Assembly (NCBI RefSeq): GCF_023073715.1 | Contig: NZ_JADPKA010000014.1 | Span: 1 to 64,000 of the forward strand | Reading direction: 5' to 3' | DNA: 64,000 nucleotides | DNA from: Bradyrhizobium sp. 164 | Lineage (GTDB): Bacteria; Pseudomonadota; Alphaproteobacteria; Rhizobiales; Xanthobacteraceae | Shown here: positions 7,901-16,257 of the stretch, one piece after another | How positions within the stretch are numbered: the first letter of the stretch is position 1 | Layout: each line of letters starts with the position of its first letter | Program-made: the position numbers and the translations under genes | The notes under the pieces: generated by a model | What the model was told of the DNA's origin: nothing | Databases searched by the model: none | Seen by the model: the letters and a program-made list of their open reading frames with translations, nothing else

Positions 7901-8839
7901 ATGGATAAATCGGAGGTCACGCTCGAGCGCATGCGCAGTTTCGTGCGGGTCGCCGAGCGCGGAAACCTGTCGGCCGTCGCACGCGAGCTTGGGTTGGGCC
8001 AATCCACGGTGACACGGCACATCCGCGAACTGGAGCAAGCCGTCGGCGTGCCGCTGCTCACCAGGACCACGCGCAGGGTGACGATGACGGAGGAGGGGCG
8101 CCGCTACTATGCCGACTGCGTGCAGATCCTGCGCCTGGTCGAGCACGCCGGCGACGAGGCGCGCAGCACGCGCGATGCGCCCGCTGGAATGGTACGGATA
8201 TCCTGCACTGCGGCCTTCGGCGTGCTCCACGTCAGCCGTTTCATCTTCGCGTTCCAGGACCGTTATCCGGACGTGTCGGTGGATCTCAGCCTGACCGACG
8301 AACGGATCGACCTTGTGAGGGAAGGTGTCGACGTCGCACTCCGTCTGGGGCCGCTTGCCGAGAGTTCGATGAAGCTCAAGTCCCTGGGACAGTCGCGGCG
8401 GGTGCTTGTCGCCGCACCGACCTATCTTGCCGAGTGTGGCAGGCCCGCGCGTCCGCAAGACCTCGCCAATCACCAGGCAATCAGGATGTCCGACATCGCC
8501 GGCAGCGATGTGCTTGTCCTGCAAGGACGTCGTGGCGGCCGCCATGCGGTCCCGTTCGCCGGACGGTTGCGCGTCGATCACGGACTTGCCGCGCGAGAGG
8601 CGCTCGCGGCGGGCCGCGGGATTGCACCCGCACATCTTTGGCTCGTCGGCGACCTTCTCGCGACCGGCCGACTCGAACACGTGCTTGCGGACTATTCGCC
8701 GCCTCCCGTTCCACTGAAGATGCTGATCGTGCCGGAGCGGTCCGGCGTCGCGCGGGTGCGGCTGCTGGTCGATTTTCTCGCCGAGCAGATCGCGCGAATC
8801 CCTGGGATCGAAAAATCGCCGGGCAGAAGGCAGAACTAG
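7901..8839 (+). CDS. LysR-type transcriptional regulator
   Basis: A 312-residue protein with the N-terminal LysR helix-turn-helix (RMRSFVRVAERGNLSAVARE then GQSTVTRHIRELEQAVGVPL, about residues 8-52) and a substrate-binding co-inducer domain (SLTDERIDLVREGVDVALRL near residue 135 is typical of the AaeR/YhjC-like group). It probably senses a small aromatic or electrophile and controls the divergent quinone reductase; that target is inferred from position. Start ATG 7901. Confidence 0.93.
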   Translation: MDKSEVTLERMRSFVRVAERGNLSAVARELGLGQSTVTRHIRELEQAVGVPLLTRTTRRVTMTEEGRRYYADCVQILRLVEHAGDEARSTRDAPAGMVRISCTAAFGVLHVSRFIFAFQDRYPDVSVDLSLTDERIDLVREGVDVALRLGPLAESSMKLKSLGQSRRVLVAAPTYLAECGRPARPQDLANHQAIRMSDIAGSDVLVLQGRRGGRHAVPFAGRLRVDHGLAAREALAAGRGIAPAHLWLVGDLLATGRLEHVLADYSPPPVPLKMLIVPERSGVARVRLLVDFLAEQIARIPGIEKSPGRRQN

Positions 8840-8849
8840 CTGGCCATCG

Positions 8850-9710
8850 TCACGCAAACCGCCGCGCGAAGAAGACGCAAACGACCACGAGGAGAGTCGC
8901 GGCGATCATGCTCCAGGCAACCGGCTCGTGCAGCAACAGGCCGGCAAGCGCGAGACCGAAGAATGGCTGGAGCTGCTGCAACTGGCCGACGCGGGCGATG
9001 CCGCCGAGCGCGAGCCCGCGATACCAGAAGATGAATCCGACGAACATGCTGAAGACGGAGACGTAGGCAAGCCCGACCCAGGCGGGCGCACTGACGCCGC
9101 TCCATGTCGGTGGCCAGGTCCAAATCACGACGGGCACCATCAGCGGCAGCGCGAGCAGCAGCGCCCAGGAGATCACCTGCCAGCCGCCGAGGCGGCGCGA
9201 CAGCGCGGCGCCTTCGGCATAGCCGAGGCCGCACAAGATGATCGCAGCCACCATCAGAAGATCCCCGGTCAGCGAGCTTGAGCCGTCGTTCGACAGGGCA
9301 AAGCCCGCCACGGTCGCACTGCCGAGGACGGCGAACAGCCAGAACAGCGGCTGCGGCCGCTCACCGCCGCGCAATACGCCGAATATCGCGGTCGATAGCG
9401 GCAAGAGGCCGATGAAGACGATCGAATGCGCCGAGGTGATGTGCTGGAGCGCGAGCGCAGTCAGCAAGGGAAAGCCGACCACGACACCGATGGCGACGAT
9501 GGCGAGCGAGGCGAGATCCTGCCTCCCCGGCCGCGCCTGACGGAGCAAGCCGAGCACGGCCAGGCCTATCAACGCCGCAATGACCGCGCGCGCGGATGTC
9601 AGGAACAGCGCGGAGAAGCCGCCGACCGCCACGCGCGTCGCCGGCAGCGAGCCGCTGAAGATGATGACGCCGAGAAGCCCGTTGCCCCAGCCGCTGCCGG
9701 AAGATTGCAT
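8850..9710 (-). CDS. DMT-superfamily (EamA) transporter
   Basis: A 286-residue, very hydrophobic protein with about ten predicted membrane helices in two EamA repeats (first half ending near residue 135, second starting at LTGDLLMVAAIILCGLGYAE). EamA proteins export amino acids or other metabolites across the inner membrane. It is divergent from a MocR-type regulator with 105 bp between the starts, the common arrangement in which the MocR protein controls the exporter. Substrate unknown. Confidence 0.92.
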   Translation of the reverse strand: MQSSGSGWGNGLLGVIIFSGSLPATRVAVGGFSALFLTSARAVIAALIGLAVLGLLRQARPGRQDLASLAIVAIGVVVGFPLLTALALQHITSAHSIVFIGLLPLSTAIFGVLRGGERPQPLFWLFAVLGSATVAGFALSNDGSSSLTGDLLMVAAIILCGLGYAEGAALSRRLGGWQVISWALLLALPLMVPVVIWTWPPTWSGVSAPAWVGLAYVSVFSMFVGFIFWYRGLALGGIARVGQLQQLQPFFGLALAGLLLHEPVAWSMIAATLLVVVCVFFARRFA

Positions 9711-9765
9711 TCCTGTCTCGCTTTTGGCTCGCGATCCTGGGGCATCGCAGATGACAAGGCCAGCG

Positions 9766-9793
9766 ACAGTTCAGTACAATCTGGCGAAACTGT
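9766..9793. promoter_or_regulatory. Inverted repeat in DMT/MocR divergent promoter
   Basis: ACAGTT (9766-9771) and AACTGT (9788-9793) are perfect inverted arms 16 bases apart, centred between the divergent DMT exporter and the MocR gene. A MocR dimer could bind here to control both directions. This is positional inference. Confidence 0.35.
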
Positions 9794-9815
9794 ATGGATA
9801 TGGAAGGCACTACAC

Positions 9816-11237
9816 TTGGACAGCGACGCATCAGCGAGAGGGCGCAACGGAACGCGGACCGCAGACGTGATGAGCGCGATCCGGGCCAAGGTCGCGGGCC
9901 GCGCGCTCGGCGCCGGCGACCGCTTGCCGTCGATCCGCAGCCTTGCCGCGACGATGCGGGTTTCGCCTTCGACCGTCGTCGAAGCCTATGACCGTCTGGC
10001 TGCGGAAGGGTTGATCCGCGCCCGCCGCGGCTCGGGCTTCTACGTCTCGCCGGCGATTATGCCGCCGCTCGCATTGACCGAGGCCGAGCCGCGCCGCGAC
10101 CGGGAAGTCGATCCGTTCTGGGTCTCGCGGCAGTCGCTCGACGCCGATGCAGTCGCGCCAAAGCCCGGCTGCGGCTGGCTTCCTCCGGAGTGGATGCCCG
10201 AAGCAGCGCTCCGACGCGCCACCCGCGCGCTGGCACGCACCGACGCCAGCCTATTGACCAACTACGGCAGCACGCGCGGTTTGCCGGCGCTGCGCCGGCT
10301 GTTGCTCACGCGCCTGGCCGAAGATGCGATCGAGGCATCGATCGACCAGCTCATGCTGACGGGGTCAGGCACGCAGGCGACCGACTTGATCTGCCGCTTC
10401 CTGCTCCGTCCCGGCGACACCGTGCTGGTGGACGATCCCTGCTACTTCAATTTTCGCGCCTTGCTGCGGGCGCATCAGGCAAGAATCGTCGGCGTGCCCT
10501 ACACGTCATCGGGTCCTGATGTCGCAAGCTTCGAGCAGATCCTCGCCAGCGAGCGGCCGCGGCTGTACATCACCAATTCAGCGCTCCACAATCCGACCGG
10601 CGCGACGCTGTCGCTTCCGACCGCGCATCGGCTTTTGACCGCGGCCACCGCGCACGACCTCACTATCATCGAGGACGACATTTTCGGCGACTTCGAGCCG
10701 GAGCGGTCGCCGCGCTTGGCAGCGCTCGACGGGCTCAACCGCGTGATCCGCGTCGGCAGCTTTTCCAAGACGCTCTCCGCCTCGCTTCGCTGCGGCTATA
10801 TCGCCGCGCGTGCCGACTGGATCGAGCATCTGGTCGATCTTCAAGTCGCAACCAGCTTTGACGGCCCGAGCCCGGTCGCGACGGAGGTCATCGCAACGGT
10901 GCTGGCCGGCGGCAGCTATCGCAAGCACATGGACGAGCTCAGGCAAAAGCTCATGCGCGCCCGGCGCGACGTCGCGCGTAAGCTTCAGGCGCTCAGCATC
11001 GAGCCATGGCTGATGCCGCGCGGCGGCTTCTTCCTGTGGTGCCGTCTCCGGGACAGCCAGGATGCTACGGCCGTTGCACGCGCGGCTCTCGAGGTGGATG
11101 TGGTGCTGGCACCCGGCAACGTGTTCAGCGTGTCGCAGACGGCGTCGCACTTCATGCGGTTCAACGTAGCGCAGATGAGCGATCCGCGAGTTTGGGACGT
11201 GATGCGGCGGGCGTTAAAGGCGGGTGGCGCGGCGTGA
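9816..11237 (+). CDS. MocR/GntR regulator with aminotransferase-like domain
   Basis: About 473 residues. The N-terminal winged helix (RSLAATMRVSPSTVVEAYDR, GLIRARRGSGFYV, about residues 40-80) is of the GntR type. Residues about 115-470 are a class I aminotransferase fold with the PLP lysine in GSFSKTLSASLRCGY and HNPTGATLS. MocR proteins use PLP or amino compounds as signals rather than as substrates. I chose TTG 9816 because GGAAGG (9802-9807) is 8 bases upstream and the reading then starts right before the winged helix, with no ATG in frame nearby. It probably controls the divergent exporter. Confidence 0.9.
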   Translation: MDSDASARGRNGTRTADVMSAIRAKVAGRALGAGDRLPSIRSLAATMRVSPSTVVEAYDRLAAEGLIRARRGSGFYVSPAIMPPLALTEAEPRRDREVDPFWVSRQSLDADAVAPKPGCGWLPPEWMPEAALRRATRALARTDASLLTNYGSTRGLPALRRLLLTRLAEDAIEASIDQLMLTGSGTQATDLICRFLLRPGDTVLVDDPCYFNFRALLRAHQARIVGVPYTSSGPDVASFEQILASERPRLYITNSALHNPTGATLSLPTAHRLLTAATAHDLTIIEDDIFGDFEPERSPRLAALDGLNRVIRVGSFSKTLSASLRCGYIAARADWIEHLVDLQVATSFDGPSPVATEVIATVLAGGSYRKHMDELRQKLMRARRDVARKLQALSIEPWLMPRGGFFLWCRLRDSQDATAVARAALEVDVVLAPGNVFSVSQTASHFMRFNVAQMSDPRVWDVMRRALKAGGAA

Positions 11238-11450
11238 CTTGGGCAGCCCCGTGTCAGTCAGGATCAGTTCGCCCGTCCAGCGATCCCTGCCCCTCCAACA
11301 TTGACAGCGCGGACCGGACTCTCTCTCGGAATCAATACACCTTCTTCGTGCGGGCAACCGATAATTCCGTCGACCACCGCTATCGATGCGCACCGAATGC
11401 CGCTTAAGAAAACCGACAATTTCCGCAAGCGTGGTCTTATCCGACCGCAC
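11214..11450 (-). pseudogene. Frameshifted small cysteine/aspartate-rich protein gene
   Basis: Minus-strand frame A begins SDKTTLAEIVGFLKRHSVRI. The sequence then makes sense only in a second frame as SIAVVDGIIGCPHEEG, and returns to frame A as ESGPRCQCWRGRDRWTGELI. Joined, these give one continuous small rhizobial protein with a CPHEEG ... CxxC ... GRDRWTG pattern that I remember from intact homologues. Two compensating frameshifts (near 11379 and 11334) and loss of one cysteine (SGPRC) suggest a decayed gene. It overlaps the end of the MocR gene. The intact family function is unknown; the CxH/CxxC pattern suggests metal binding. Confidence 0.6.
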
Positions 11451-11704
11451 ATCTGCGGATTCGAAAGCAAACGGCGCAACTCAGGCTCGGCTCCTTCAGC
11501 CCGGATGCAGGAGAGACAGCAACCTTGGAAGCGAACGTGTTGTCAGGACCGTAGAAGGCGATCGTCCGGACGGCAAAACCGCGCATGCGCTGGTTCGCTT
11601 TTCTTTCGCAGCCATTTGTCAGGACGCGGCCCGATCTTCATTGGCGTGACCAAATCCGCTCGCGGAATTCCTTGACCGGTACGCTCCGACGTCGCTGGAT
11701 GAAA

Positions 11705-11794
11705 TGGCGGAGAGGGAGGGATTCGAACCCCCGATAGGCTTGCACCTATGCCGCATTTCGAGTGCGGTGCATTCAACCACTCTGCCACCTCTCC
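11705..11794 (-). tRNA. tRNA-Ser(CGA)
   Basis: A 90-base class II tRNA read on the minus strand. Acceptor arms GGAGAGG (11788-11794) and CCTCTCC (11709-11715) pair, the anticodon loop is CTCGAAA with anticodon CGA (reads UCG serine codons), the long variable arm is present, the T loop reads GGTTCGAATCC, and CCA is encoded at 11705-11707. Confidence 0.97.
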
Positions 11795-11913
11795 TGAAGG
11801 TGCCGATAAGAGGTAGGAACCCCCTGTGGTCGGGGCGTGTAATAGGCGAGGATGGCCGGCCAGACAAGGCGCGAAAGGCGAAAATCCGCCGCCTGTTTCA
11901 TCTCTTGGCCTGG

Positions 11914-12005
11914 AGCTCCGCTCCGGTGAATCGGAACGGAGCTTTAGATTTTAGTTTTGACGCGTTTTCTTGACGCCAACTGGTGTCACTTCGCTCGAAA
12001 ACGCT
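11914..12005. repeat. Palindromic intergenic repeat, copy 2, with adjoining hairpin
   Basis: 11959-12005 repeats the palindrome at 1989-2035 with identical outer arms GCGTTTTC (11962-11969) and GAAAACGC (11997-12004). Immediately before it, AGCTCCG (11914-11920) and CGGAGCT (11937-11943) form a hairpin followed by a T-rich tract. The two look like one compound repeat unit placed in front of the hydrolase gene. Confidence 0.8.
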
Positions 12006-12028
12006 GCTGCATTCCGAAAGGAACCGCC

Positions 12029-12892
12029 GTGGAGCATCTGACCGTCCCCGCCAATGGCGCCAATTTCCACCTGGTCCGCGCCGGGCGGGGCCAACCGCTG
12101 CTTTTGCTGCACGGTTGGCCGGAATTCTGGCTGACCTGGGAGCCGGTGATGATGCGGCTTTCGGACCGCTTCATGCTGATCGCGCCCGATTTGCGCGGCT
12201 TCGGTGACAGCGACAAGCCTGACGGCCCTTACGGGCCGGATGGCCACGCGGCGGACATGCTGGCGCTGATGGACCGGCTCGGCATCGAGCGATTCGGCGT
12301 CGTGGGTCATGACGTCGGTGGCGCCGTGATGCAGCCCCTGGCCCGGCGGGCACCGACGCGGCTCGCCGGGCTGCTCTTCTTCGATTTCGTCTATCCCGGC
12401 ATCGGGCCGCGCATGGTGGCGCCCGACCGGCTCAACCACATCTGGTACCAGTCCTTTCACCAGATGGAGATGGCAGCCAGCCTCGTCGGCGCCAGCCGCG
12501 AGACCTGCCGGCTCTACATCGGCCACTTCCTGAAAGGCTGGGCGCACCGGAAGAGTGCTTTCGACGACGTGCTCGACGCCTTCGCCGACAACTTCCTCAA
12601 GGACGGCAATCTCGCCGGCGGCTTTGCGCATTATCGCGCCTCGCATGCCGGGCGCGTCGCGATGATGAAGGGTGAGGCGCCGCGCCTGCCGCCGATCAAT
12701 GTGCCGACCTGCGTGCGCTGGGCCGAGCACGACCCGCTGTTTCCCTATGCCTGGACCGATCGGCTCGGGGAAACCTTCAGCGAGCTCGATCTGGCGATGT
12801 TTCCGGACGTGGGGCACTTCCCACATCGGGAAGATCCGGAGCGCGCGGCTGCGGAGATCGCGGCGTTCTTTCAGCGCATCGGCTGGAGCTGA
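12029..12892 (+). CDS. Alpha/beta hydrolase, epoxide-hydrolase-like
   Basis: About 287 residues with the hydrolase landmarks in order: oxyanion segment LLLLHGWPEFW (the HGxP motif of epoxide hydrolases and dehalogenases), APDLRGFGDSDKP, nucleophile elbow VGHDVGGAV with aspartate as nucleophile, and the acid/histidine end DVGHFPHREDPE. The Asp nucleophile puts it with epoxide hydrolases or haloalkane/haloacetate dehalogenases rather than esterases. Natural substrate unknown; cytoplasmic. GTG 12029 is chosen because AAAGGA is 8 bases upstream; earlier in-frame codons lie inside the palindromic repeat. Confidence 0.88.
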   Translation: MEHLTVPANGANFHLVRAGRGQPLLLLHGWPEFWLTWEPVMMRLSDRFMLIAPDLRGFGDSDKPDGPYGPDGHAADMLALMDRLGIERFGVVGHDVGGAVMQPLARRAPTRLAGLLFFDFVYPGIGPRMVAPDRLNHIWYQSFHQMEMAASLVGASRETCRLYIGHFLKGWAHRKSAFDDVLDAFADNFLKDGNLAGGFAHYRASHAGRVAMMKGEAPRLPPINVPTCVRWAEHDPLFPYAWTDRLGETFSELDLAMFPDVGHFPHREDPERAAAEIAAFFQRIGWS

Positions 12893-12924
12893 ATCAAGGG
12901 GAGCTCGTGCGATGATGGAGGTGC

Positions 12925-13070
12925 ACTCCCTCTCCCGCTTGCGGAAGAGGGTCGGGGAGAGGGTGTTTCCGCAATGGGATTGTTGGATTGCTGAGGACGT
13001 CCCGACGCGGCGAGAACCCTCACCCGCCGCGCTCTGCGAGCGCGTCGGCCTCTCCCGCTTGCGGGAGAAG
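12925..13070. repeat. Palindromic repeat block
   Basis: CCCTCTCC (12928-12935) and GGAGAGGG (12956-12963) are inverted arms. A second CTCTCCCGCTTGCGGGAGA hairpin ends the block near 13065. It is GC-rich, non-coding and of the short palindromic class scattered through the window. Confidence 0.6.
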
Positions 13071-13121
13071 CGGGGGCAAGCCCGAGCTACGTCTGATCGC
13101 ATATACTTCCAAAAACGGGGT

Positions 13122-13155
13122 GGGACCGCCAGACGCGGTAAACACTGGCGGTCCC
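13122..13155 (-). terminator. Strong hairpin downstream of the ROK gene
   Basis: GGGACCGCCAG (13122-13132) and CTGGCGGTCCC (13145-13155) are perfect 11-base arms with a 12-base loop. On the minus strand it is followed within six bases by a run of five T residues, so it could end transcription from the ROK gene, whose stop is about 125 bp upstream of it. Confidence 0.45.
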
Positions 13156-13280
13156 GATGCCGCTCATTGAAATACTGGCCAGGAAGGGCGGCTTCGCCGG
13201 CCGAGTGAAGCGACGGTTCGACGGTAGCGCGCAGCCGGCATGGCGCAACGCAATCCGCCCCTTAACCTTGCCAGTCAAGG

Positions 13281-14411
13281 TTACTCCTTGTTGTCCTTGC
13301 CCTTTTTCTTCCCGTTCTCCGTGGAATCACGGTCTTTGCCGTTGCCGTTGTCCTTGCGGCGGTTGGTGAAGCGCGCATTGCCGAGCCCGGTGCCGATGGT
13401 GAGGACGCCCCAGCGGTCGACATCCTGCATGAACGGTACTTCCGAAAGGCCCTGAACCACGCCGTCATTGTGCATCAGGATCGCGGTGTCGTGCTCGCCG
13501 ATCTGCGGGATGGCTTCGGTGAGGCTCGCCGGCAGGTTGAACTTGCTGCTCTCCCAATTGCCCGGGAGATTCTGCGCGCCCTTCTCGATGGAGCCGTCCG
13601 CGTTGATCACTCCGGGACAGGCGATGCCGATGAACGGCGCGAGCTTGAAGCCTTCGGCTTCGGCATCCTCGATGAGGCCTTCGAGCATCTTGACGAGCCG
13701 CTTCACCGCGGCCTCGCGGCTCGGCTCATCATCGGCATGGCGCCACAGATCGGATTTGAAGACGACGGCCTTGGACAGATCGGGCGCCTTCTTCCAGCGC
13801 GTCTCAACGATCCCGCAGCGGATGTTGGTGCCGCCGATATCGACCGCGAGGATGCTGTCATAGGCCTCGAAAATCCAGGACGGCGCAAGGTGCAGGGCTC
13901 CAATCAAGCCGGCGTCGTCAGGATCGAAGCGGATCGGCACCAGATCGACCTTGAAGCCTTCCGACTTGAGGATGATCTCGGCCCGGGCAATGGCGATTTC
14001 GCCGAGCCGGCTCGCACGAAAGCCGCCGCCGACCACGATGCACTCGGTCTTGGCCCAGGCCTTGGTCTTGAGGAACCGCCGCGTCACGTAGGCGAGCTCC
14101 TGCGCGAAATCCTCGATCGCGCTGTGCACGACGGCCGTGGCCTCGGTATCGTCGCCGACCAGAACGGCATCGAGGACCTTCTTGCTGATCTTGTCGGACG
14201 GTTCGTCGCCGAAGGGATCCTCGCCGCTCTTGCGAAGCGGTTTGCGCCACTCTTCAAGGATCTCGCGAAATGCGCCCTTGCTGGCGCGATCGCCCAGAAA
14301 GCCCTCGTCGTCCTTGATCTCGATGTTGAAGCTGTCGACGTCGACCGACGGCAGGCGGCTCGCCCCGTGCTGGGCGATGCCCGTCGTCTTGACCAGCTCG
14401 TCTGTTGCCAT
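13281..14411 (-). CDS. ROK-family protein with circularly permuted motif order
   Basis: A 376-residue protein. The ROK/hexokinase phosphate motif is central (ILAVDIGGTNIRCG, residues 187-200), followed by IACPGVI (263-269), NLPGNW (281-286), the catalytic-type HNDG (314-317) and IGTGLG (339-344). The part that normally ends a ROK protein comes first instead: a GDD segment (86-88), IVVGGGFRASRL (125-136) and DDAGLIGALHLAP (165-177). The zinc motif CxCGxxGCxE is absent, and a lysine-rich tail (residues 353-376) ends the protein. By family it should bind ATP and a sugar; the actual role is unknown. Start ATG 14411. Confidence 0.85.
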   Translation of the reverse strand: MATDELVKTTGIAQHGASRLPSVDVDSFNIEIKDDEGFLGDRASKGAFREILEEWRKPLRKSGEDPFGDEPSDKISKKVLDAVLVGDDTEATAVVHSAIEDFAQELAYVTRRFLKTKAWAKTECIVVGGGFRASRLGEIAIARAEIILKSEGFKVDLVPIRFDPDDAGLIGALHLAPSWIFEAYDSILAVDIGGTNIRCGIVETRWKKAPDLSKAVVFKSDLWRHADDEPSREAAVKRLVKMLEGLIEDAEAEGFKLAPFIGIACPGVINADGSIEKGAQNLPGNWESSKFNLPASLTEAIPQIGEHDTAILMHNDGVVQGLSEVPFMQDVDRWGVLTIGTGLGNARFTNRRKDNGNGKDRDSTENGKKKGKDNKE

Positions 14412-14551
14412 GATAGCCCTTGCCCGCGTGTTCGATTTGCGAGGACACAACGGGGAGGGAACTCGTTGGTTGCAAGCCGGCCGCAGATTCAGCCCAAGCA
14501 CCGCAACGGGCCCAAAATCCTTCAAATCCTGGCCGTTTTCGGCGGTTTTCC

Positions 14552-14579
14552 TTGACTTGCGGCGTCCGGCGGCTATAAG
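14552..14579 (+). promoter_or_regulatory. Sigma-70 promoter of rplU-rpmA
   Basis: TTGACT (14552-14557), 16-base spacer, TATAAG (14574-14579): a near-consensus housekeeping promoter about 165 bp before the rplU ATG, giving a long leader. The leader contains a GC-rich hairpin (about 14688-14722, inner stem CGACG/CGTCG) shortly before the ribosome site. Confidence 0.7.
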
Positions 14580-14745
14580 TCCCACAACCGGCGCGGGGCG
14601 TTTCTCGCGCCGCTCGTTTTTGCGTGGGTTTTCAATGGGATAAGTCCCGCCCGCACAAAACTCGCATAAACCCGTAGCGACTGACAAAAAGCCGGCCCCG
14701 ACGCTTCTCGTCGCGAGGCCGGGATTGAACACGAAGGAAAAAACG

Positions 14746-15132
14746 ATGTTCGCAGTCATCAAAACCGGCGGCAAGCAATACCGCGTCGTGCCGGATGATG
14801 TTCTCGAAGTAGGCAAGATCGAAGGCGAAGTCGGCTCGATCGTGCAGCTGAATGACGTTCTGGTGGTCGGCGGCGACACGCCGGTCCTGGGCGTCCCGAC
14901 GGTCGCAGGCGCGTCCGTTGCGGTCGAGGTGCTCGACCACAAGCGCGGACCGAAGGTCATCGCGTTCAAGAAGCGCCGCCGCAAGAACTCGCGCCGCAAG
15001 CGCGGCTACCGCGACGAGATCACGGTGCTGCGCGTCAGCGAGATCCTGACGGACGGCGCCAAGCCCACCAAGGGCCCGCGTCCGAAGAAGGAGAAGGTGG
15101 CCAAGGAGTCCGCACAGGAAGCCGCCGAATAA
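14746..15132 (+). CDS. rplU: 50S ribosomal protein L21
   Basis: A 128-residue protein starting [14 protein letters not shown], the invariant L21 beginning, with the basic segment [18 protein letters not shown] in the middle. It binds 23S rRNA in the large subunit. The C-terminal tail (about 25 residues, [16 protein letters not shown]) is a lysine/proline extension beyond the 103-residue E. coli protein. It is the first gene of the rplU-rpmA pair and has its own promoter and long leader. AAGGAA precedes ATG 14746. Confidence 0.98.
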   Translation: MFAVIKTGGKQYRVVPDDVLEVGKIEGEVGSIVQLNDVLVVGGDTPVLGVPTVAGASVAVEVLDHKRGPKVIAFKKRRRKNSRRKRGYRDEITVLRVSEILTDGAKPTKGPRPKKEKVAKESAQEAAE

Positions 15133-15150
15133 AAGATTTGATCACGCCAA

Positions 15151-15198
15151 TTCACGAATTGATGCGTGAGAAATCGTGAAATGATTCCGTCAAGGAAT
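15151..15198 (+). other. Two small hairpins between rplU and rpmA
   Basis: TTCACGA (15151-15157) pairs with TCGTGAA (15174-15180), and ATTCC (15184-15188) pairs with GGAAT (15194-15198). They fill the 101-base gap before the rpmA ribosome site. They could be processing or stability elements; neither has a terminator T-run. Confidence 0.35.
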
Positions 15199-15233
15199 TG
15201 ATCTAGACATACGTAGGATTTCGGAGACGAGCC

Positions 15234-15503
15234 ATGGCTCACAAAAAAGCAGGCGGTTCATCGCGTAACGGACGCGATTCGAAGGGCAAGCGCCTCGGCA
15301 TCAAGGCGTTCGGCGGGGAGATCGTCACCCCCGGCAACATCATTGCGCGTCAGCGCGGCACCACCTGGCACCCCGGCCTTAATGTCGGCATGGGCACGGA
15401 CCACACTTTGTTCGCCAAGGTCGAGGGTCGTGTTGCGTTCCAGGCCAAAGCCAACGGCCGCACCTTCGTATCGGTGCTCCCGATCGCTGAGGCGGCTGAA
15501 TAG
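15234..15503 (+). CDS. rpmA: 50S ribosomal protein L27
   Basis: An 89-residue protein starting [20 protein letters not shown], the conserved L27 N-terminus that reaches into the peptidyl-transferase centre; [12 protein letters not shown] is also typical. No Firmicutes-type N-terminal prepeptide is present. It follows rplU by about 100 bases and ends in a strong terminator. Confidence 0.98.
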   Translation: MAHKKAGGSSRNGRDSKGKRLGIKAFGGEIVTPGNIIARQRGTTWHPGLNVGMGTDHTLFAKVEGRVAFQAKANGRTFVSVLPIAEAAE

Positions 15504-15580
15504 ACGGTGGACCAAATTGGAGTCCGCCGGGTCCTGACCAAACCGGCGGAGTCCTAGAGATCAAGTGATCGAAGGCTCCA

Positions 15581-15614
15581 GGGGAGGCGGGAAACCGGCC
15601 TCCCCTTTTCTTTG
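15581..15614 (+). terminator. Rho-independent terminator after rpmA
   Basis: GGGGAGGC (15581-15588) and GCCTCCCC (15598-15605), with further CGG/CCG pairs around a GAAA loop, followed by TTTTCTTT. It closes the rplU-rpmA unit. Confidence 0.9.
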
Positions 15615-15655
15615 ACTTACTCACTTTGGAATTAGTGACTTTCCAGGAGCCGGAC

Positions 15656-16249
15656 ATGTTGCAGGATTTCTCGAGCGTGACCTTGCAGGAGGCGAGACCG
15701 AGCGTCGTCGCCACCGAGCGGCTGACGTTGCGGCGGCCGACACTGGCCGACGTCAGGACCATCGCGCGGCTCGCCAACGACCGCCGCATCGCAGAAAACA
15801 CCCGCCGCCTCCCGCATCCCTATTCGCAGGATGACGCTGTTGAATTCATCCGCGCCACCGCCGCGCTCGGCAGCGAGACCGTATTCCTGATCGAGCACGA
15901 TTCTGGGCCGATCGGCATGGTCGGCATCGACTGCTCCACACCGGACAATGCCGAGCTCGGCTACTGGCTCGGCGTCGAGCATTGGGGCCAGGGCTTTGCC
16001 ACCGAGGCCGCGCGCGGCGCGATCGACTTCTTCTTCGAGGAGTTCGAGGACGACCAGCTCTATGCCGGCGCGCGCGTCACCAACCCGGCCTCGCGCAAGG
16101 TACTGGAGAAGTGCGGCTTCCAGTGGAGCGGCGTCCAGCTGCACCGCTTCCTGGCGCTTGGATCGTCCACGCCCGTCGATTGCTTCCGCCTGTCGCGCGG
16201 CGTGTGGGCGTCGCTCAAAAGCTGGAGCAGTGCAAGGCGGGTGAGGTAG
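15656..16249 (+). CDS. GNAT N-acetyltransferase (RimJ/RimL-like)
   Basis: About 197 residues. TERLTLRRPTLADVRTIARL is the usual opening of RimJ-type acetyltransferases, and YWLGVEHWGQGFATEAARG is the acetyl-CoA-binding motif A (Q/RxxGxG/A form, about residues 102-120). NPASRKVLEKCGFQ is the conserved motif B. The acceptor may be a protein N-terminus or a small amine; unknown. ATG 15656 is chosen because CAGGAG lies 7 bases upstream. It sits between the ribosomal genes and obgE, as in related rhizobia by memory. Confidence 0.9.
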   Translation: MLQDFSSVTLQEARPSVVATERLTLRRPTLADVRTIARLANDRRIAENTRRLPHPYSQDDAVEFIRATAALGSETVFLIEHDSGPIGMVGIDCSTPDNAELGYWLGVEHWGQGFATEAARGAIDFFFEEFEDDQLYAGARVTNPASRKVLEKCGFQWSGVQLHRFLALGSSTPVDCFRLSRGVWASLKSWSSARRVR

Positions 16250-16257
16250 TGGGCGAA

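Larger units (their letters stand above)
12893..13280. other. Intergenic region of repeats, 388 bp
   Basis: No gene is supported between the convergent hydrolase and ROK genes. It holds a palindromic repeat block (12925-13070) and a perfect hairpin (13122-13155), each listed separately. Confidence 0.5.

Noticed and set aside
15606..15650. A second promoter for the GNAT gene (TTGACT near 15612)
   Set aside because: The T residues belong to the rpmA terminator tail, and no -10 element lies at the right distance.
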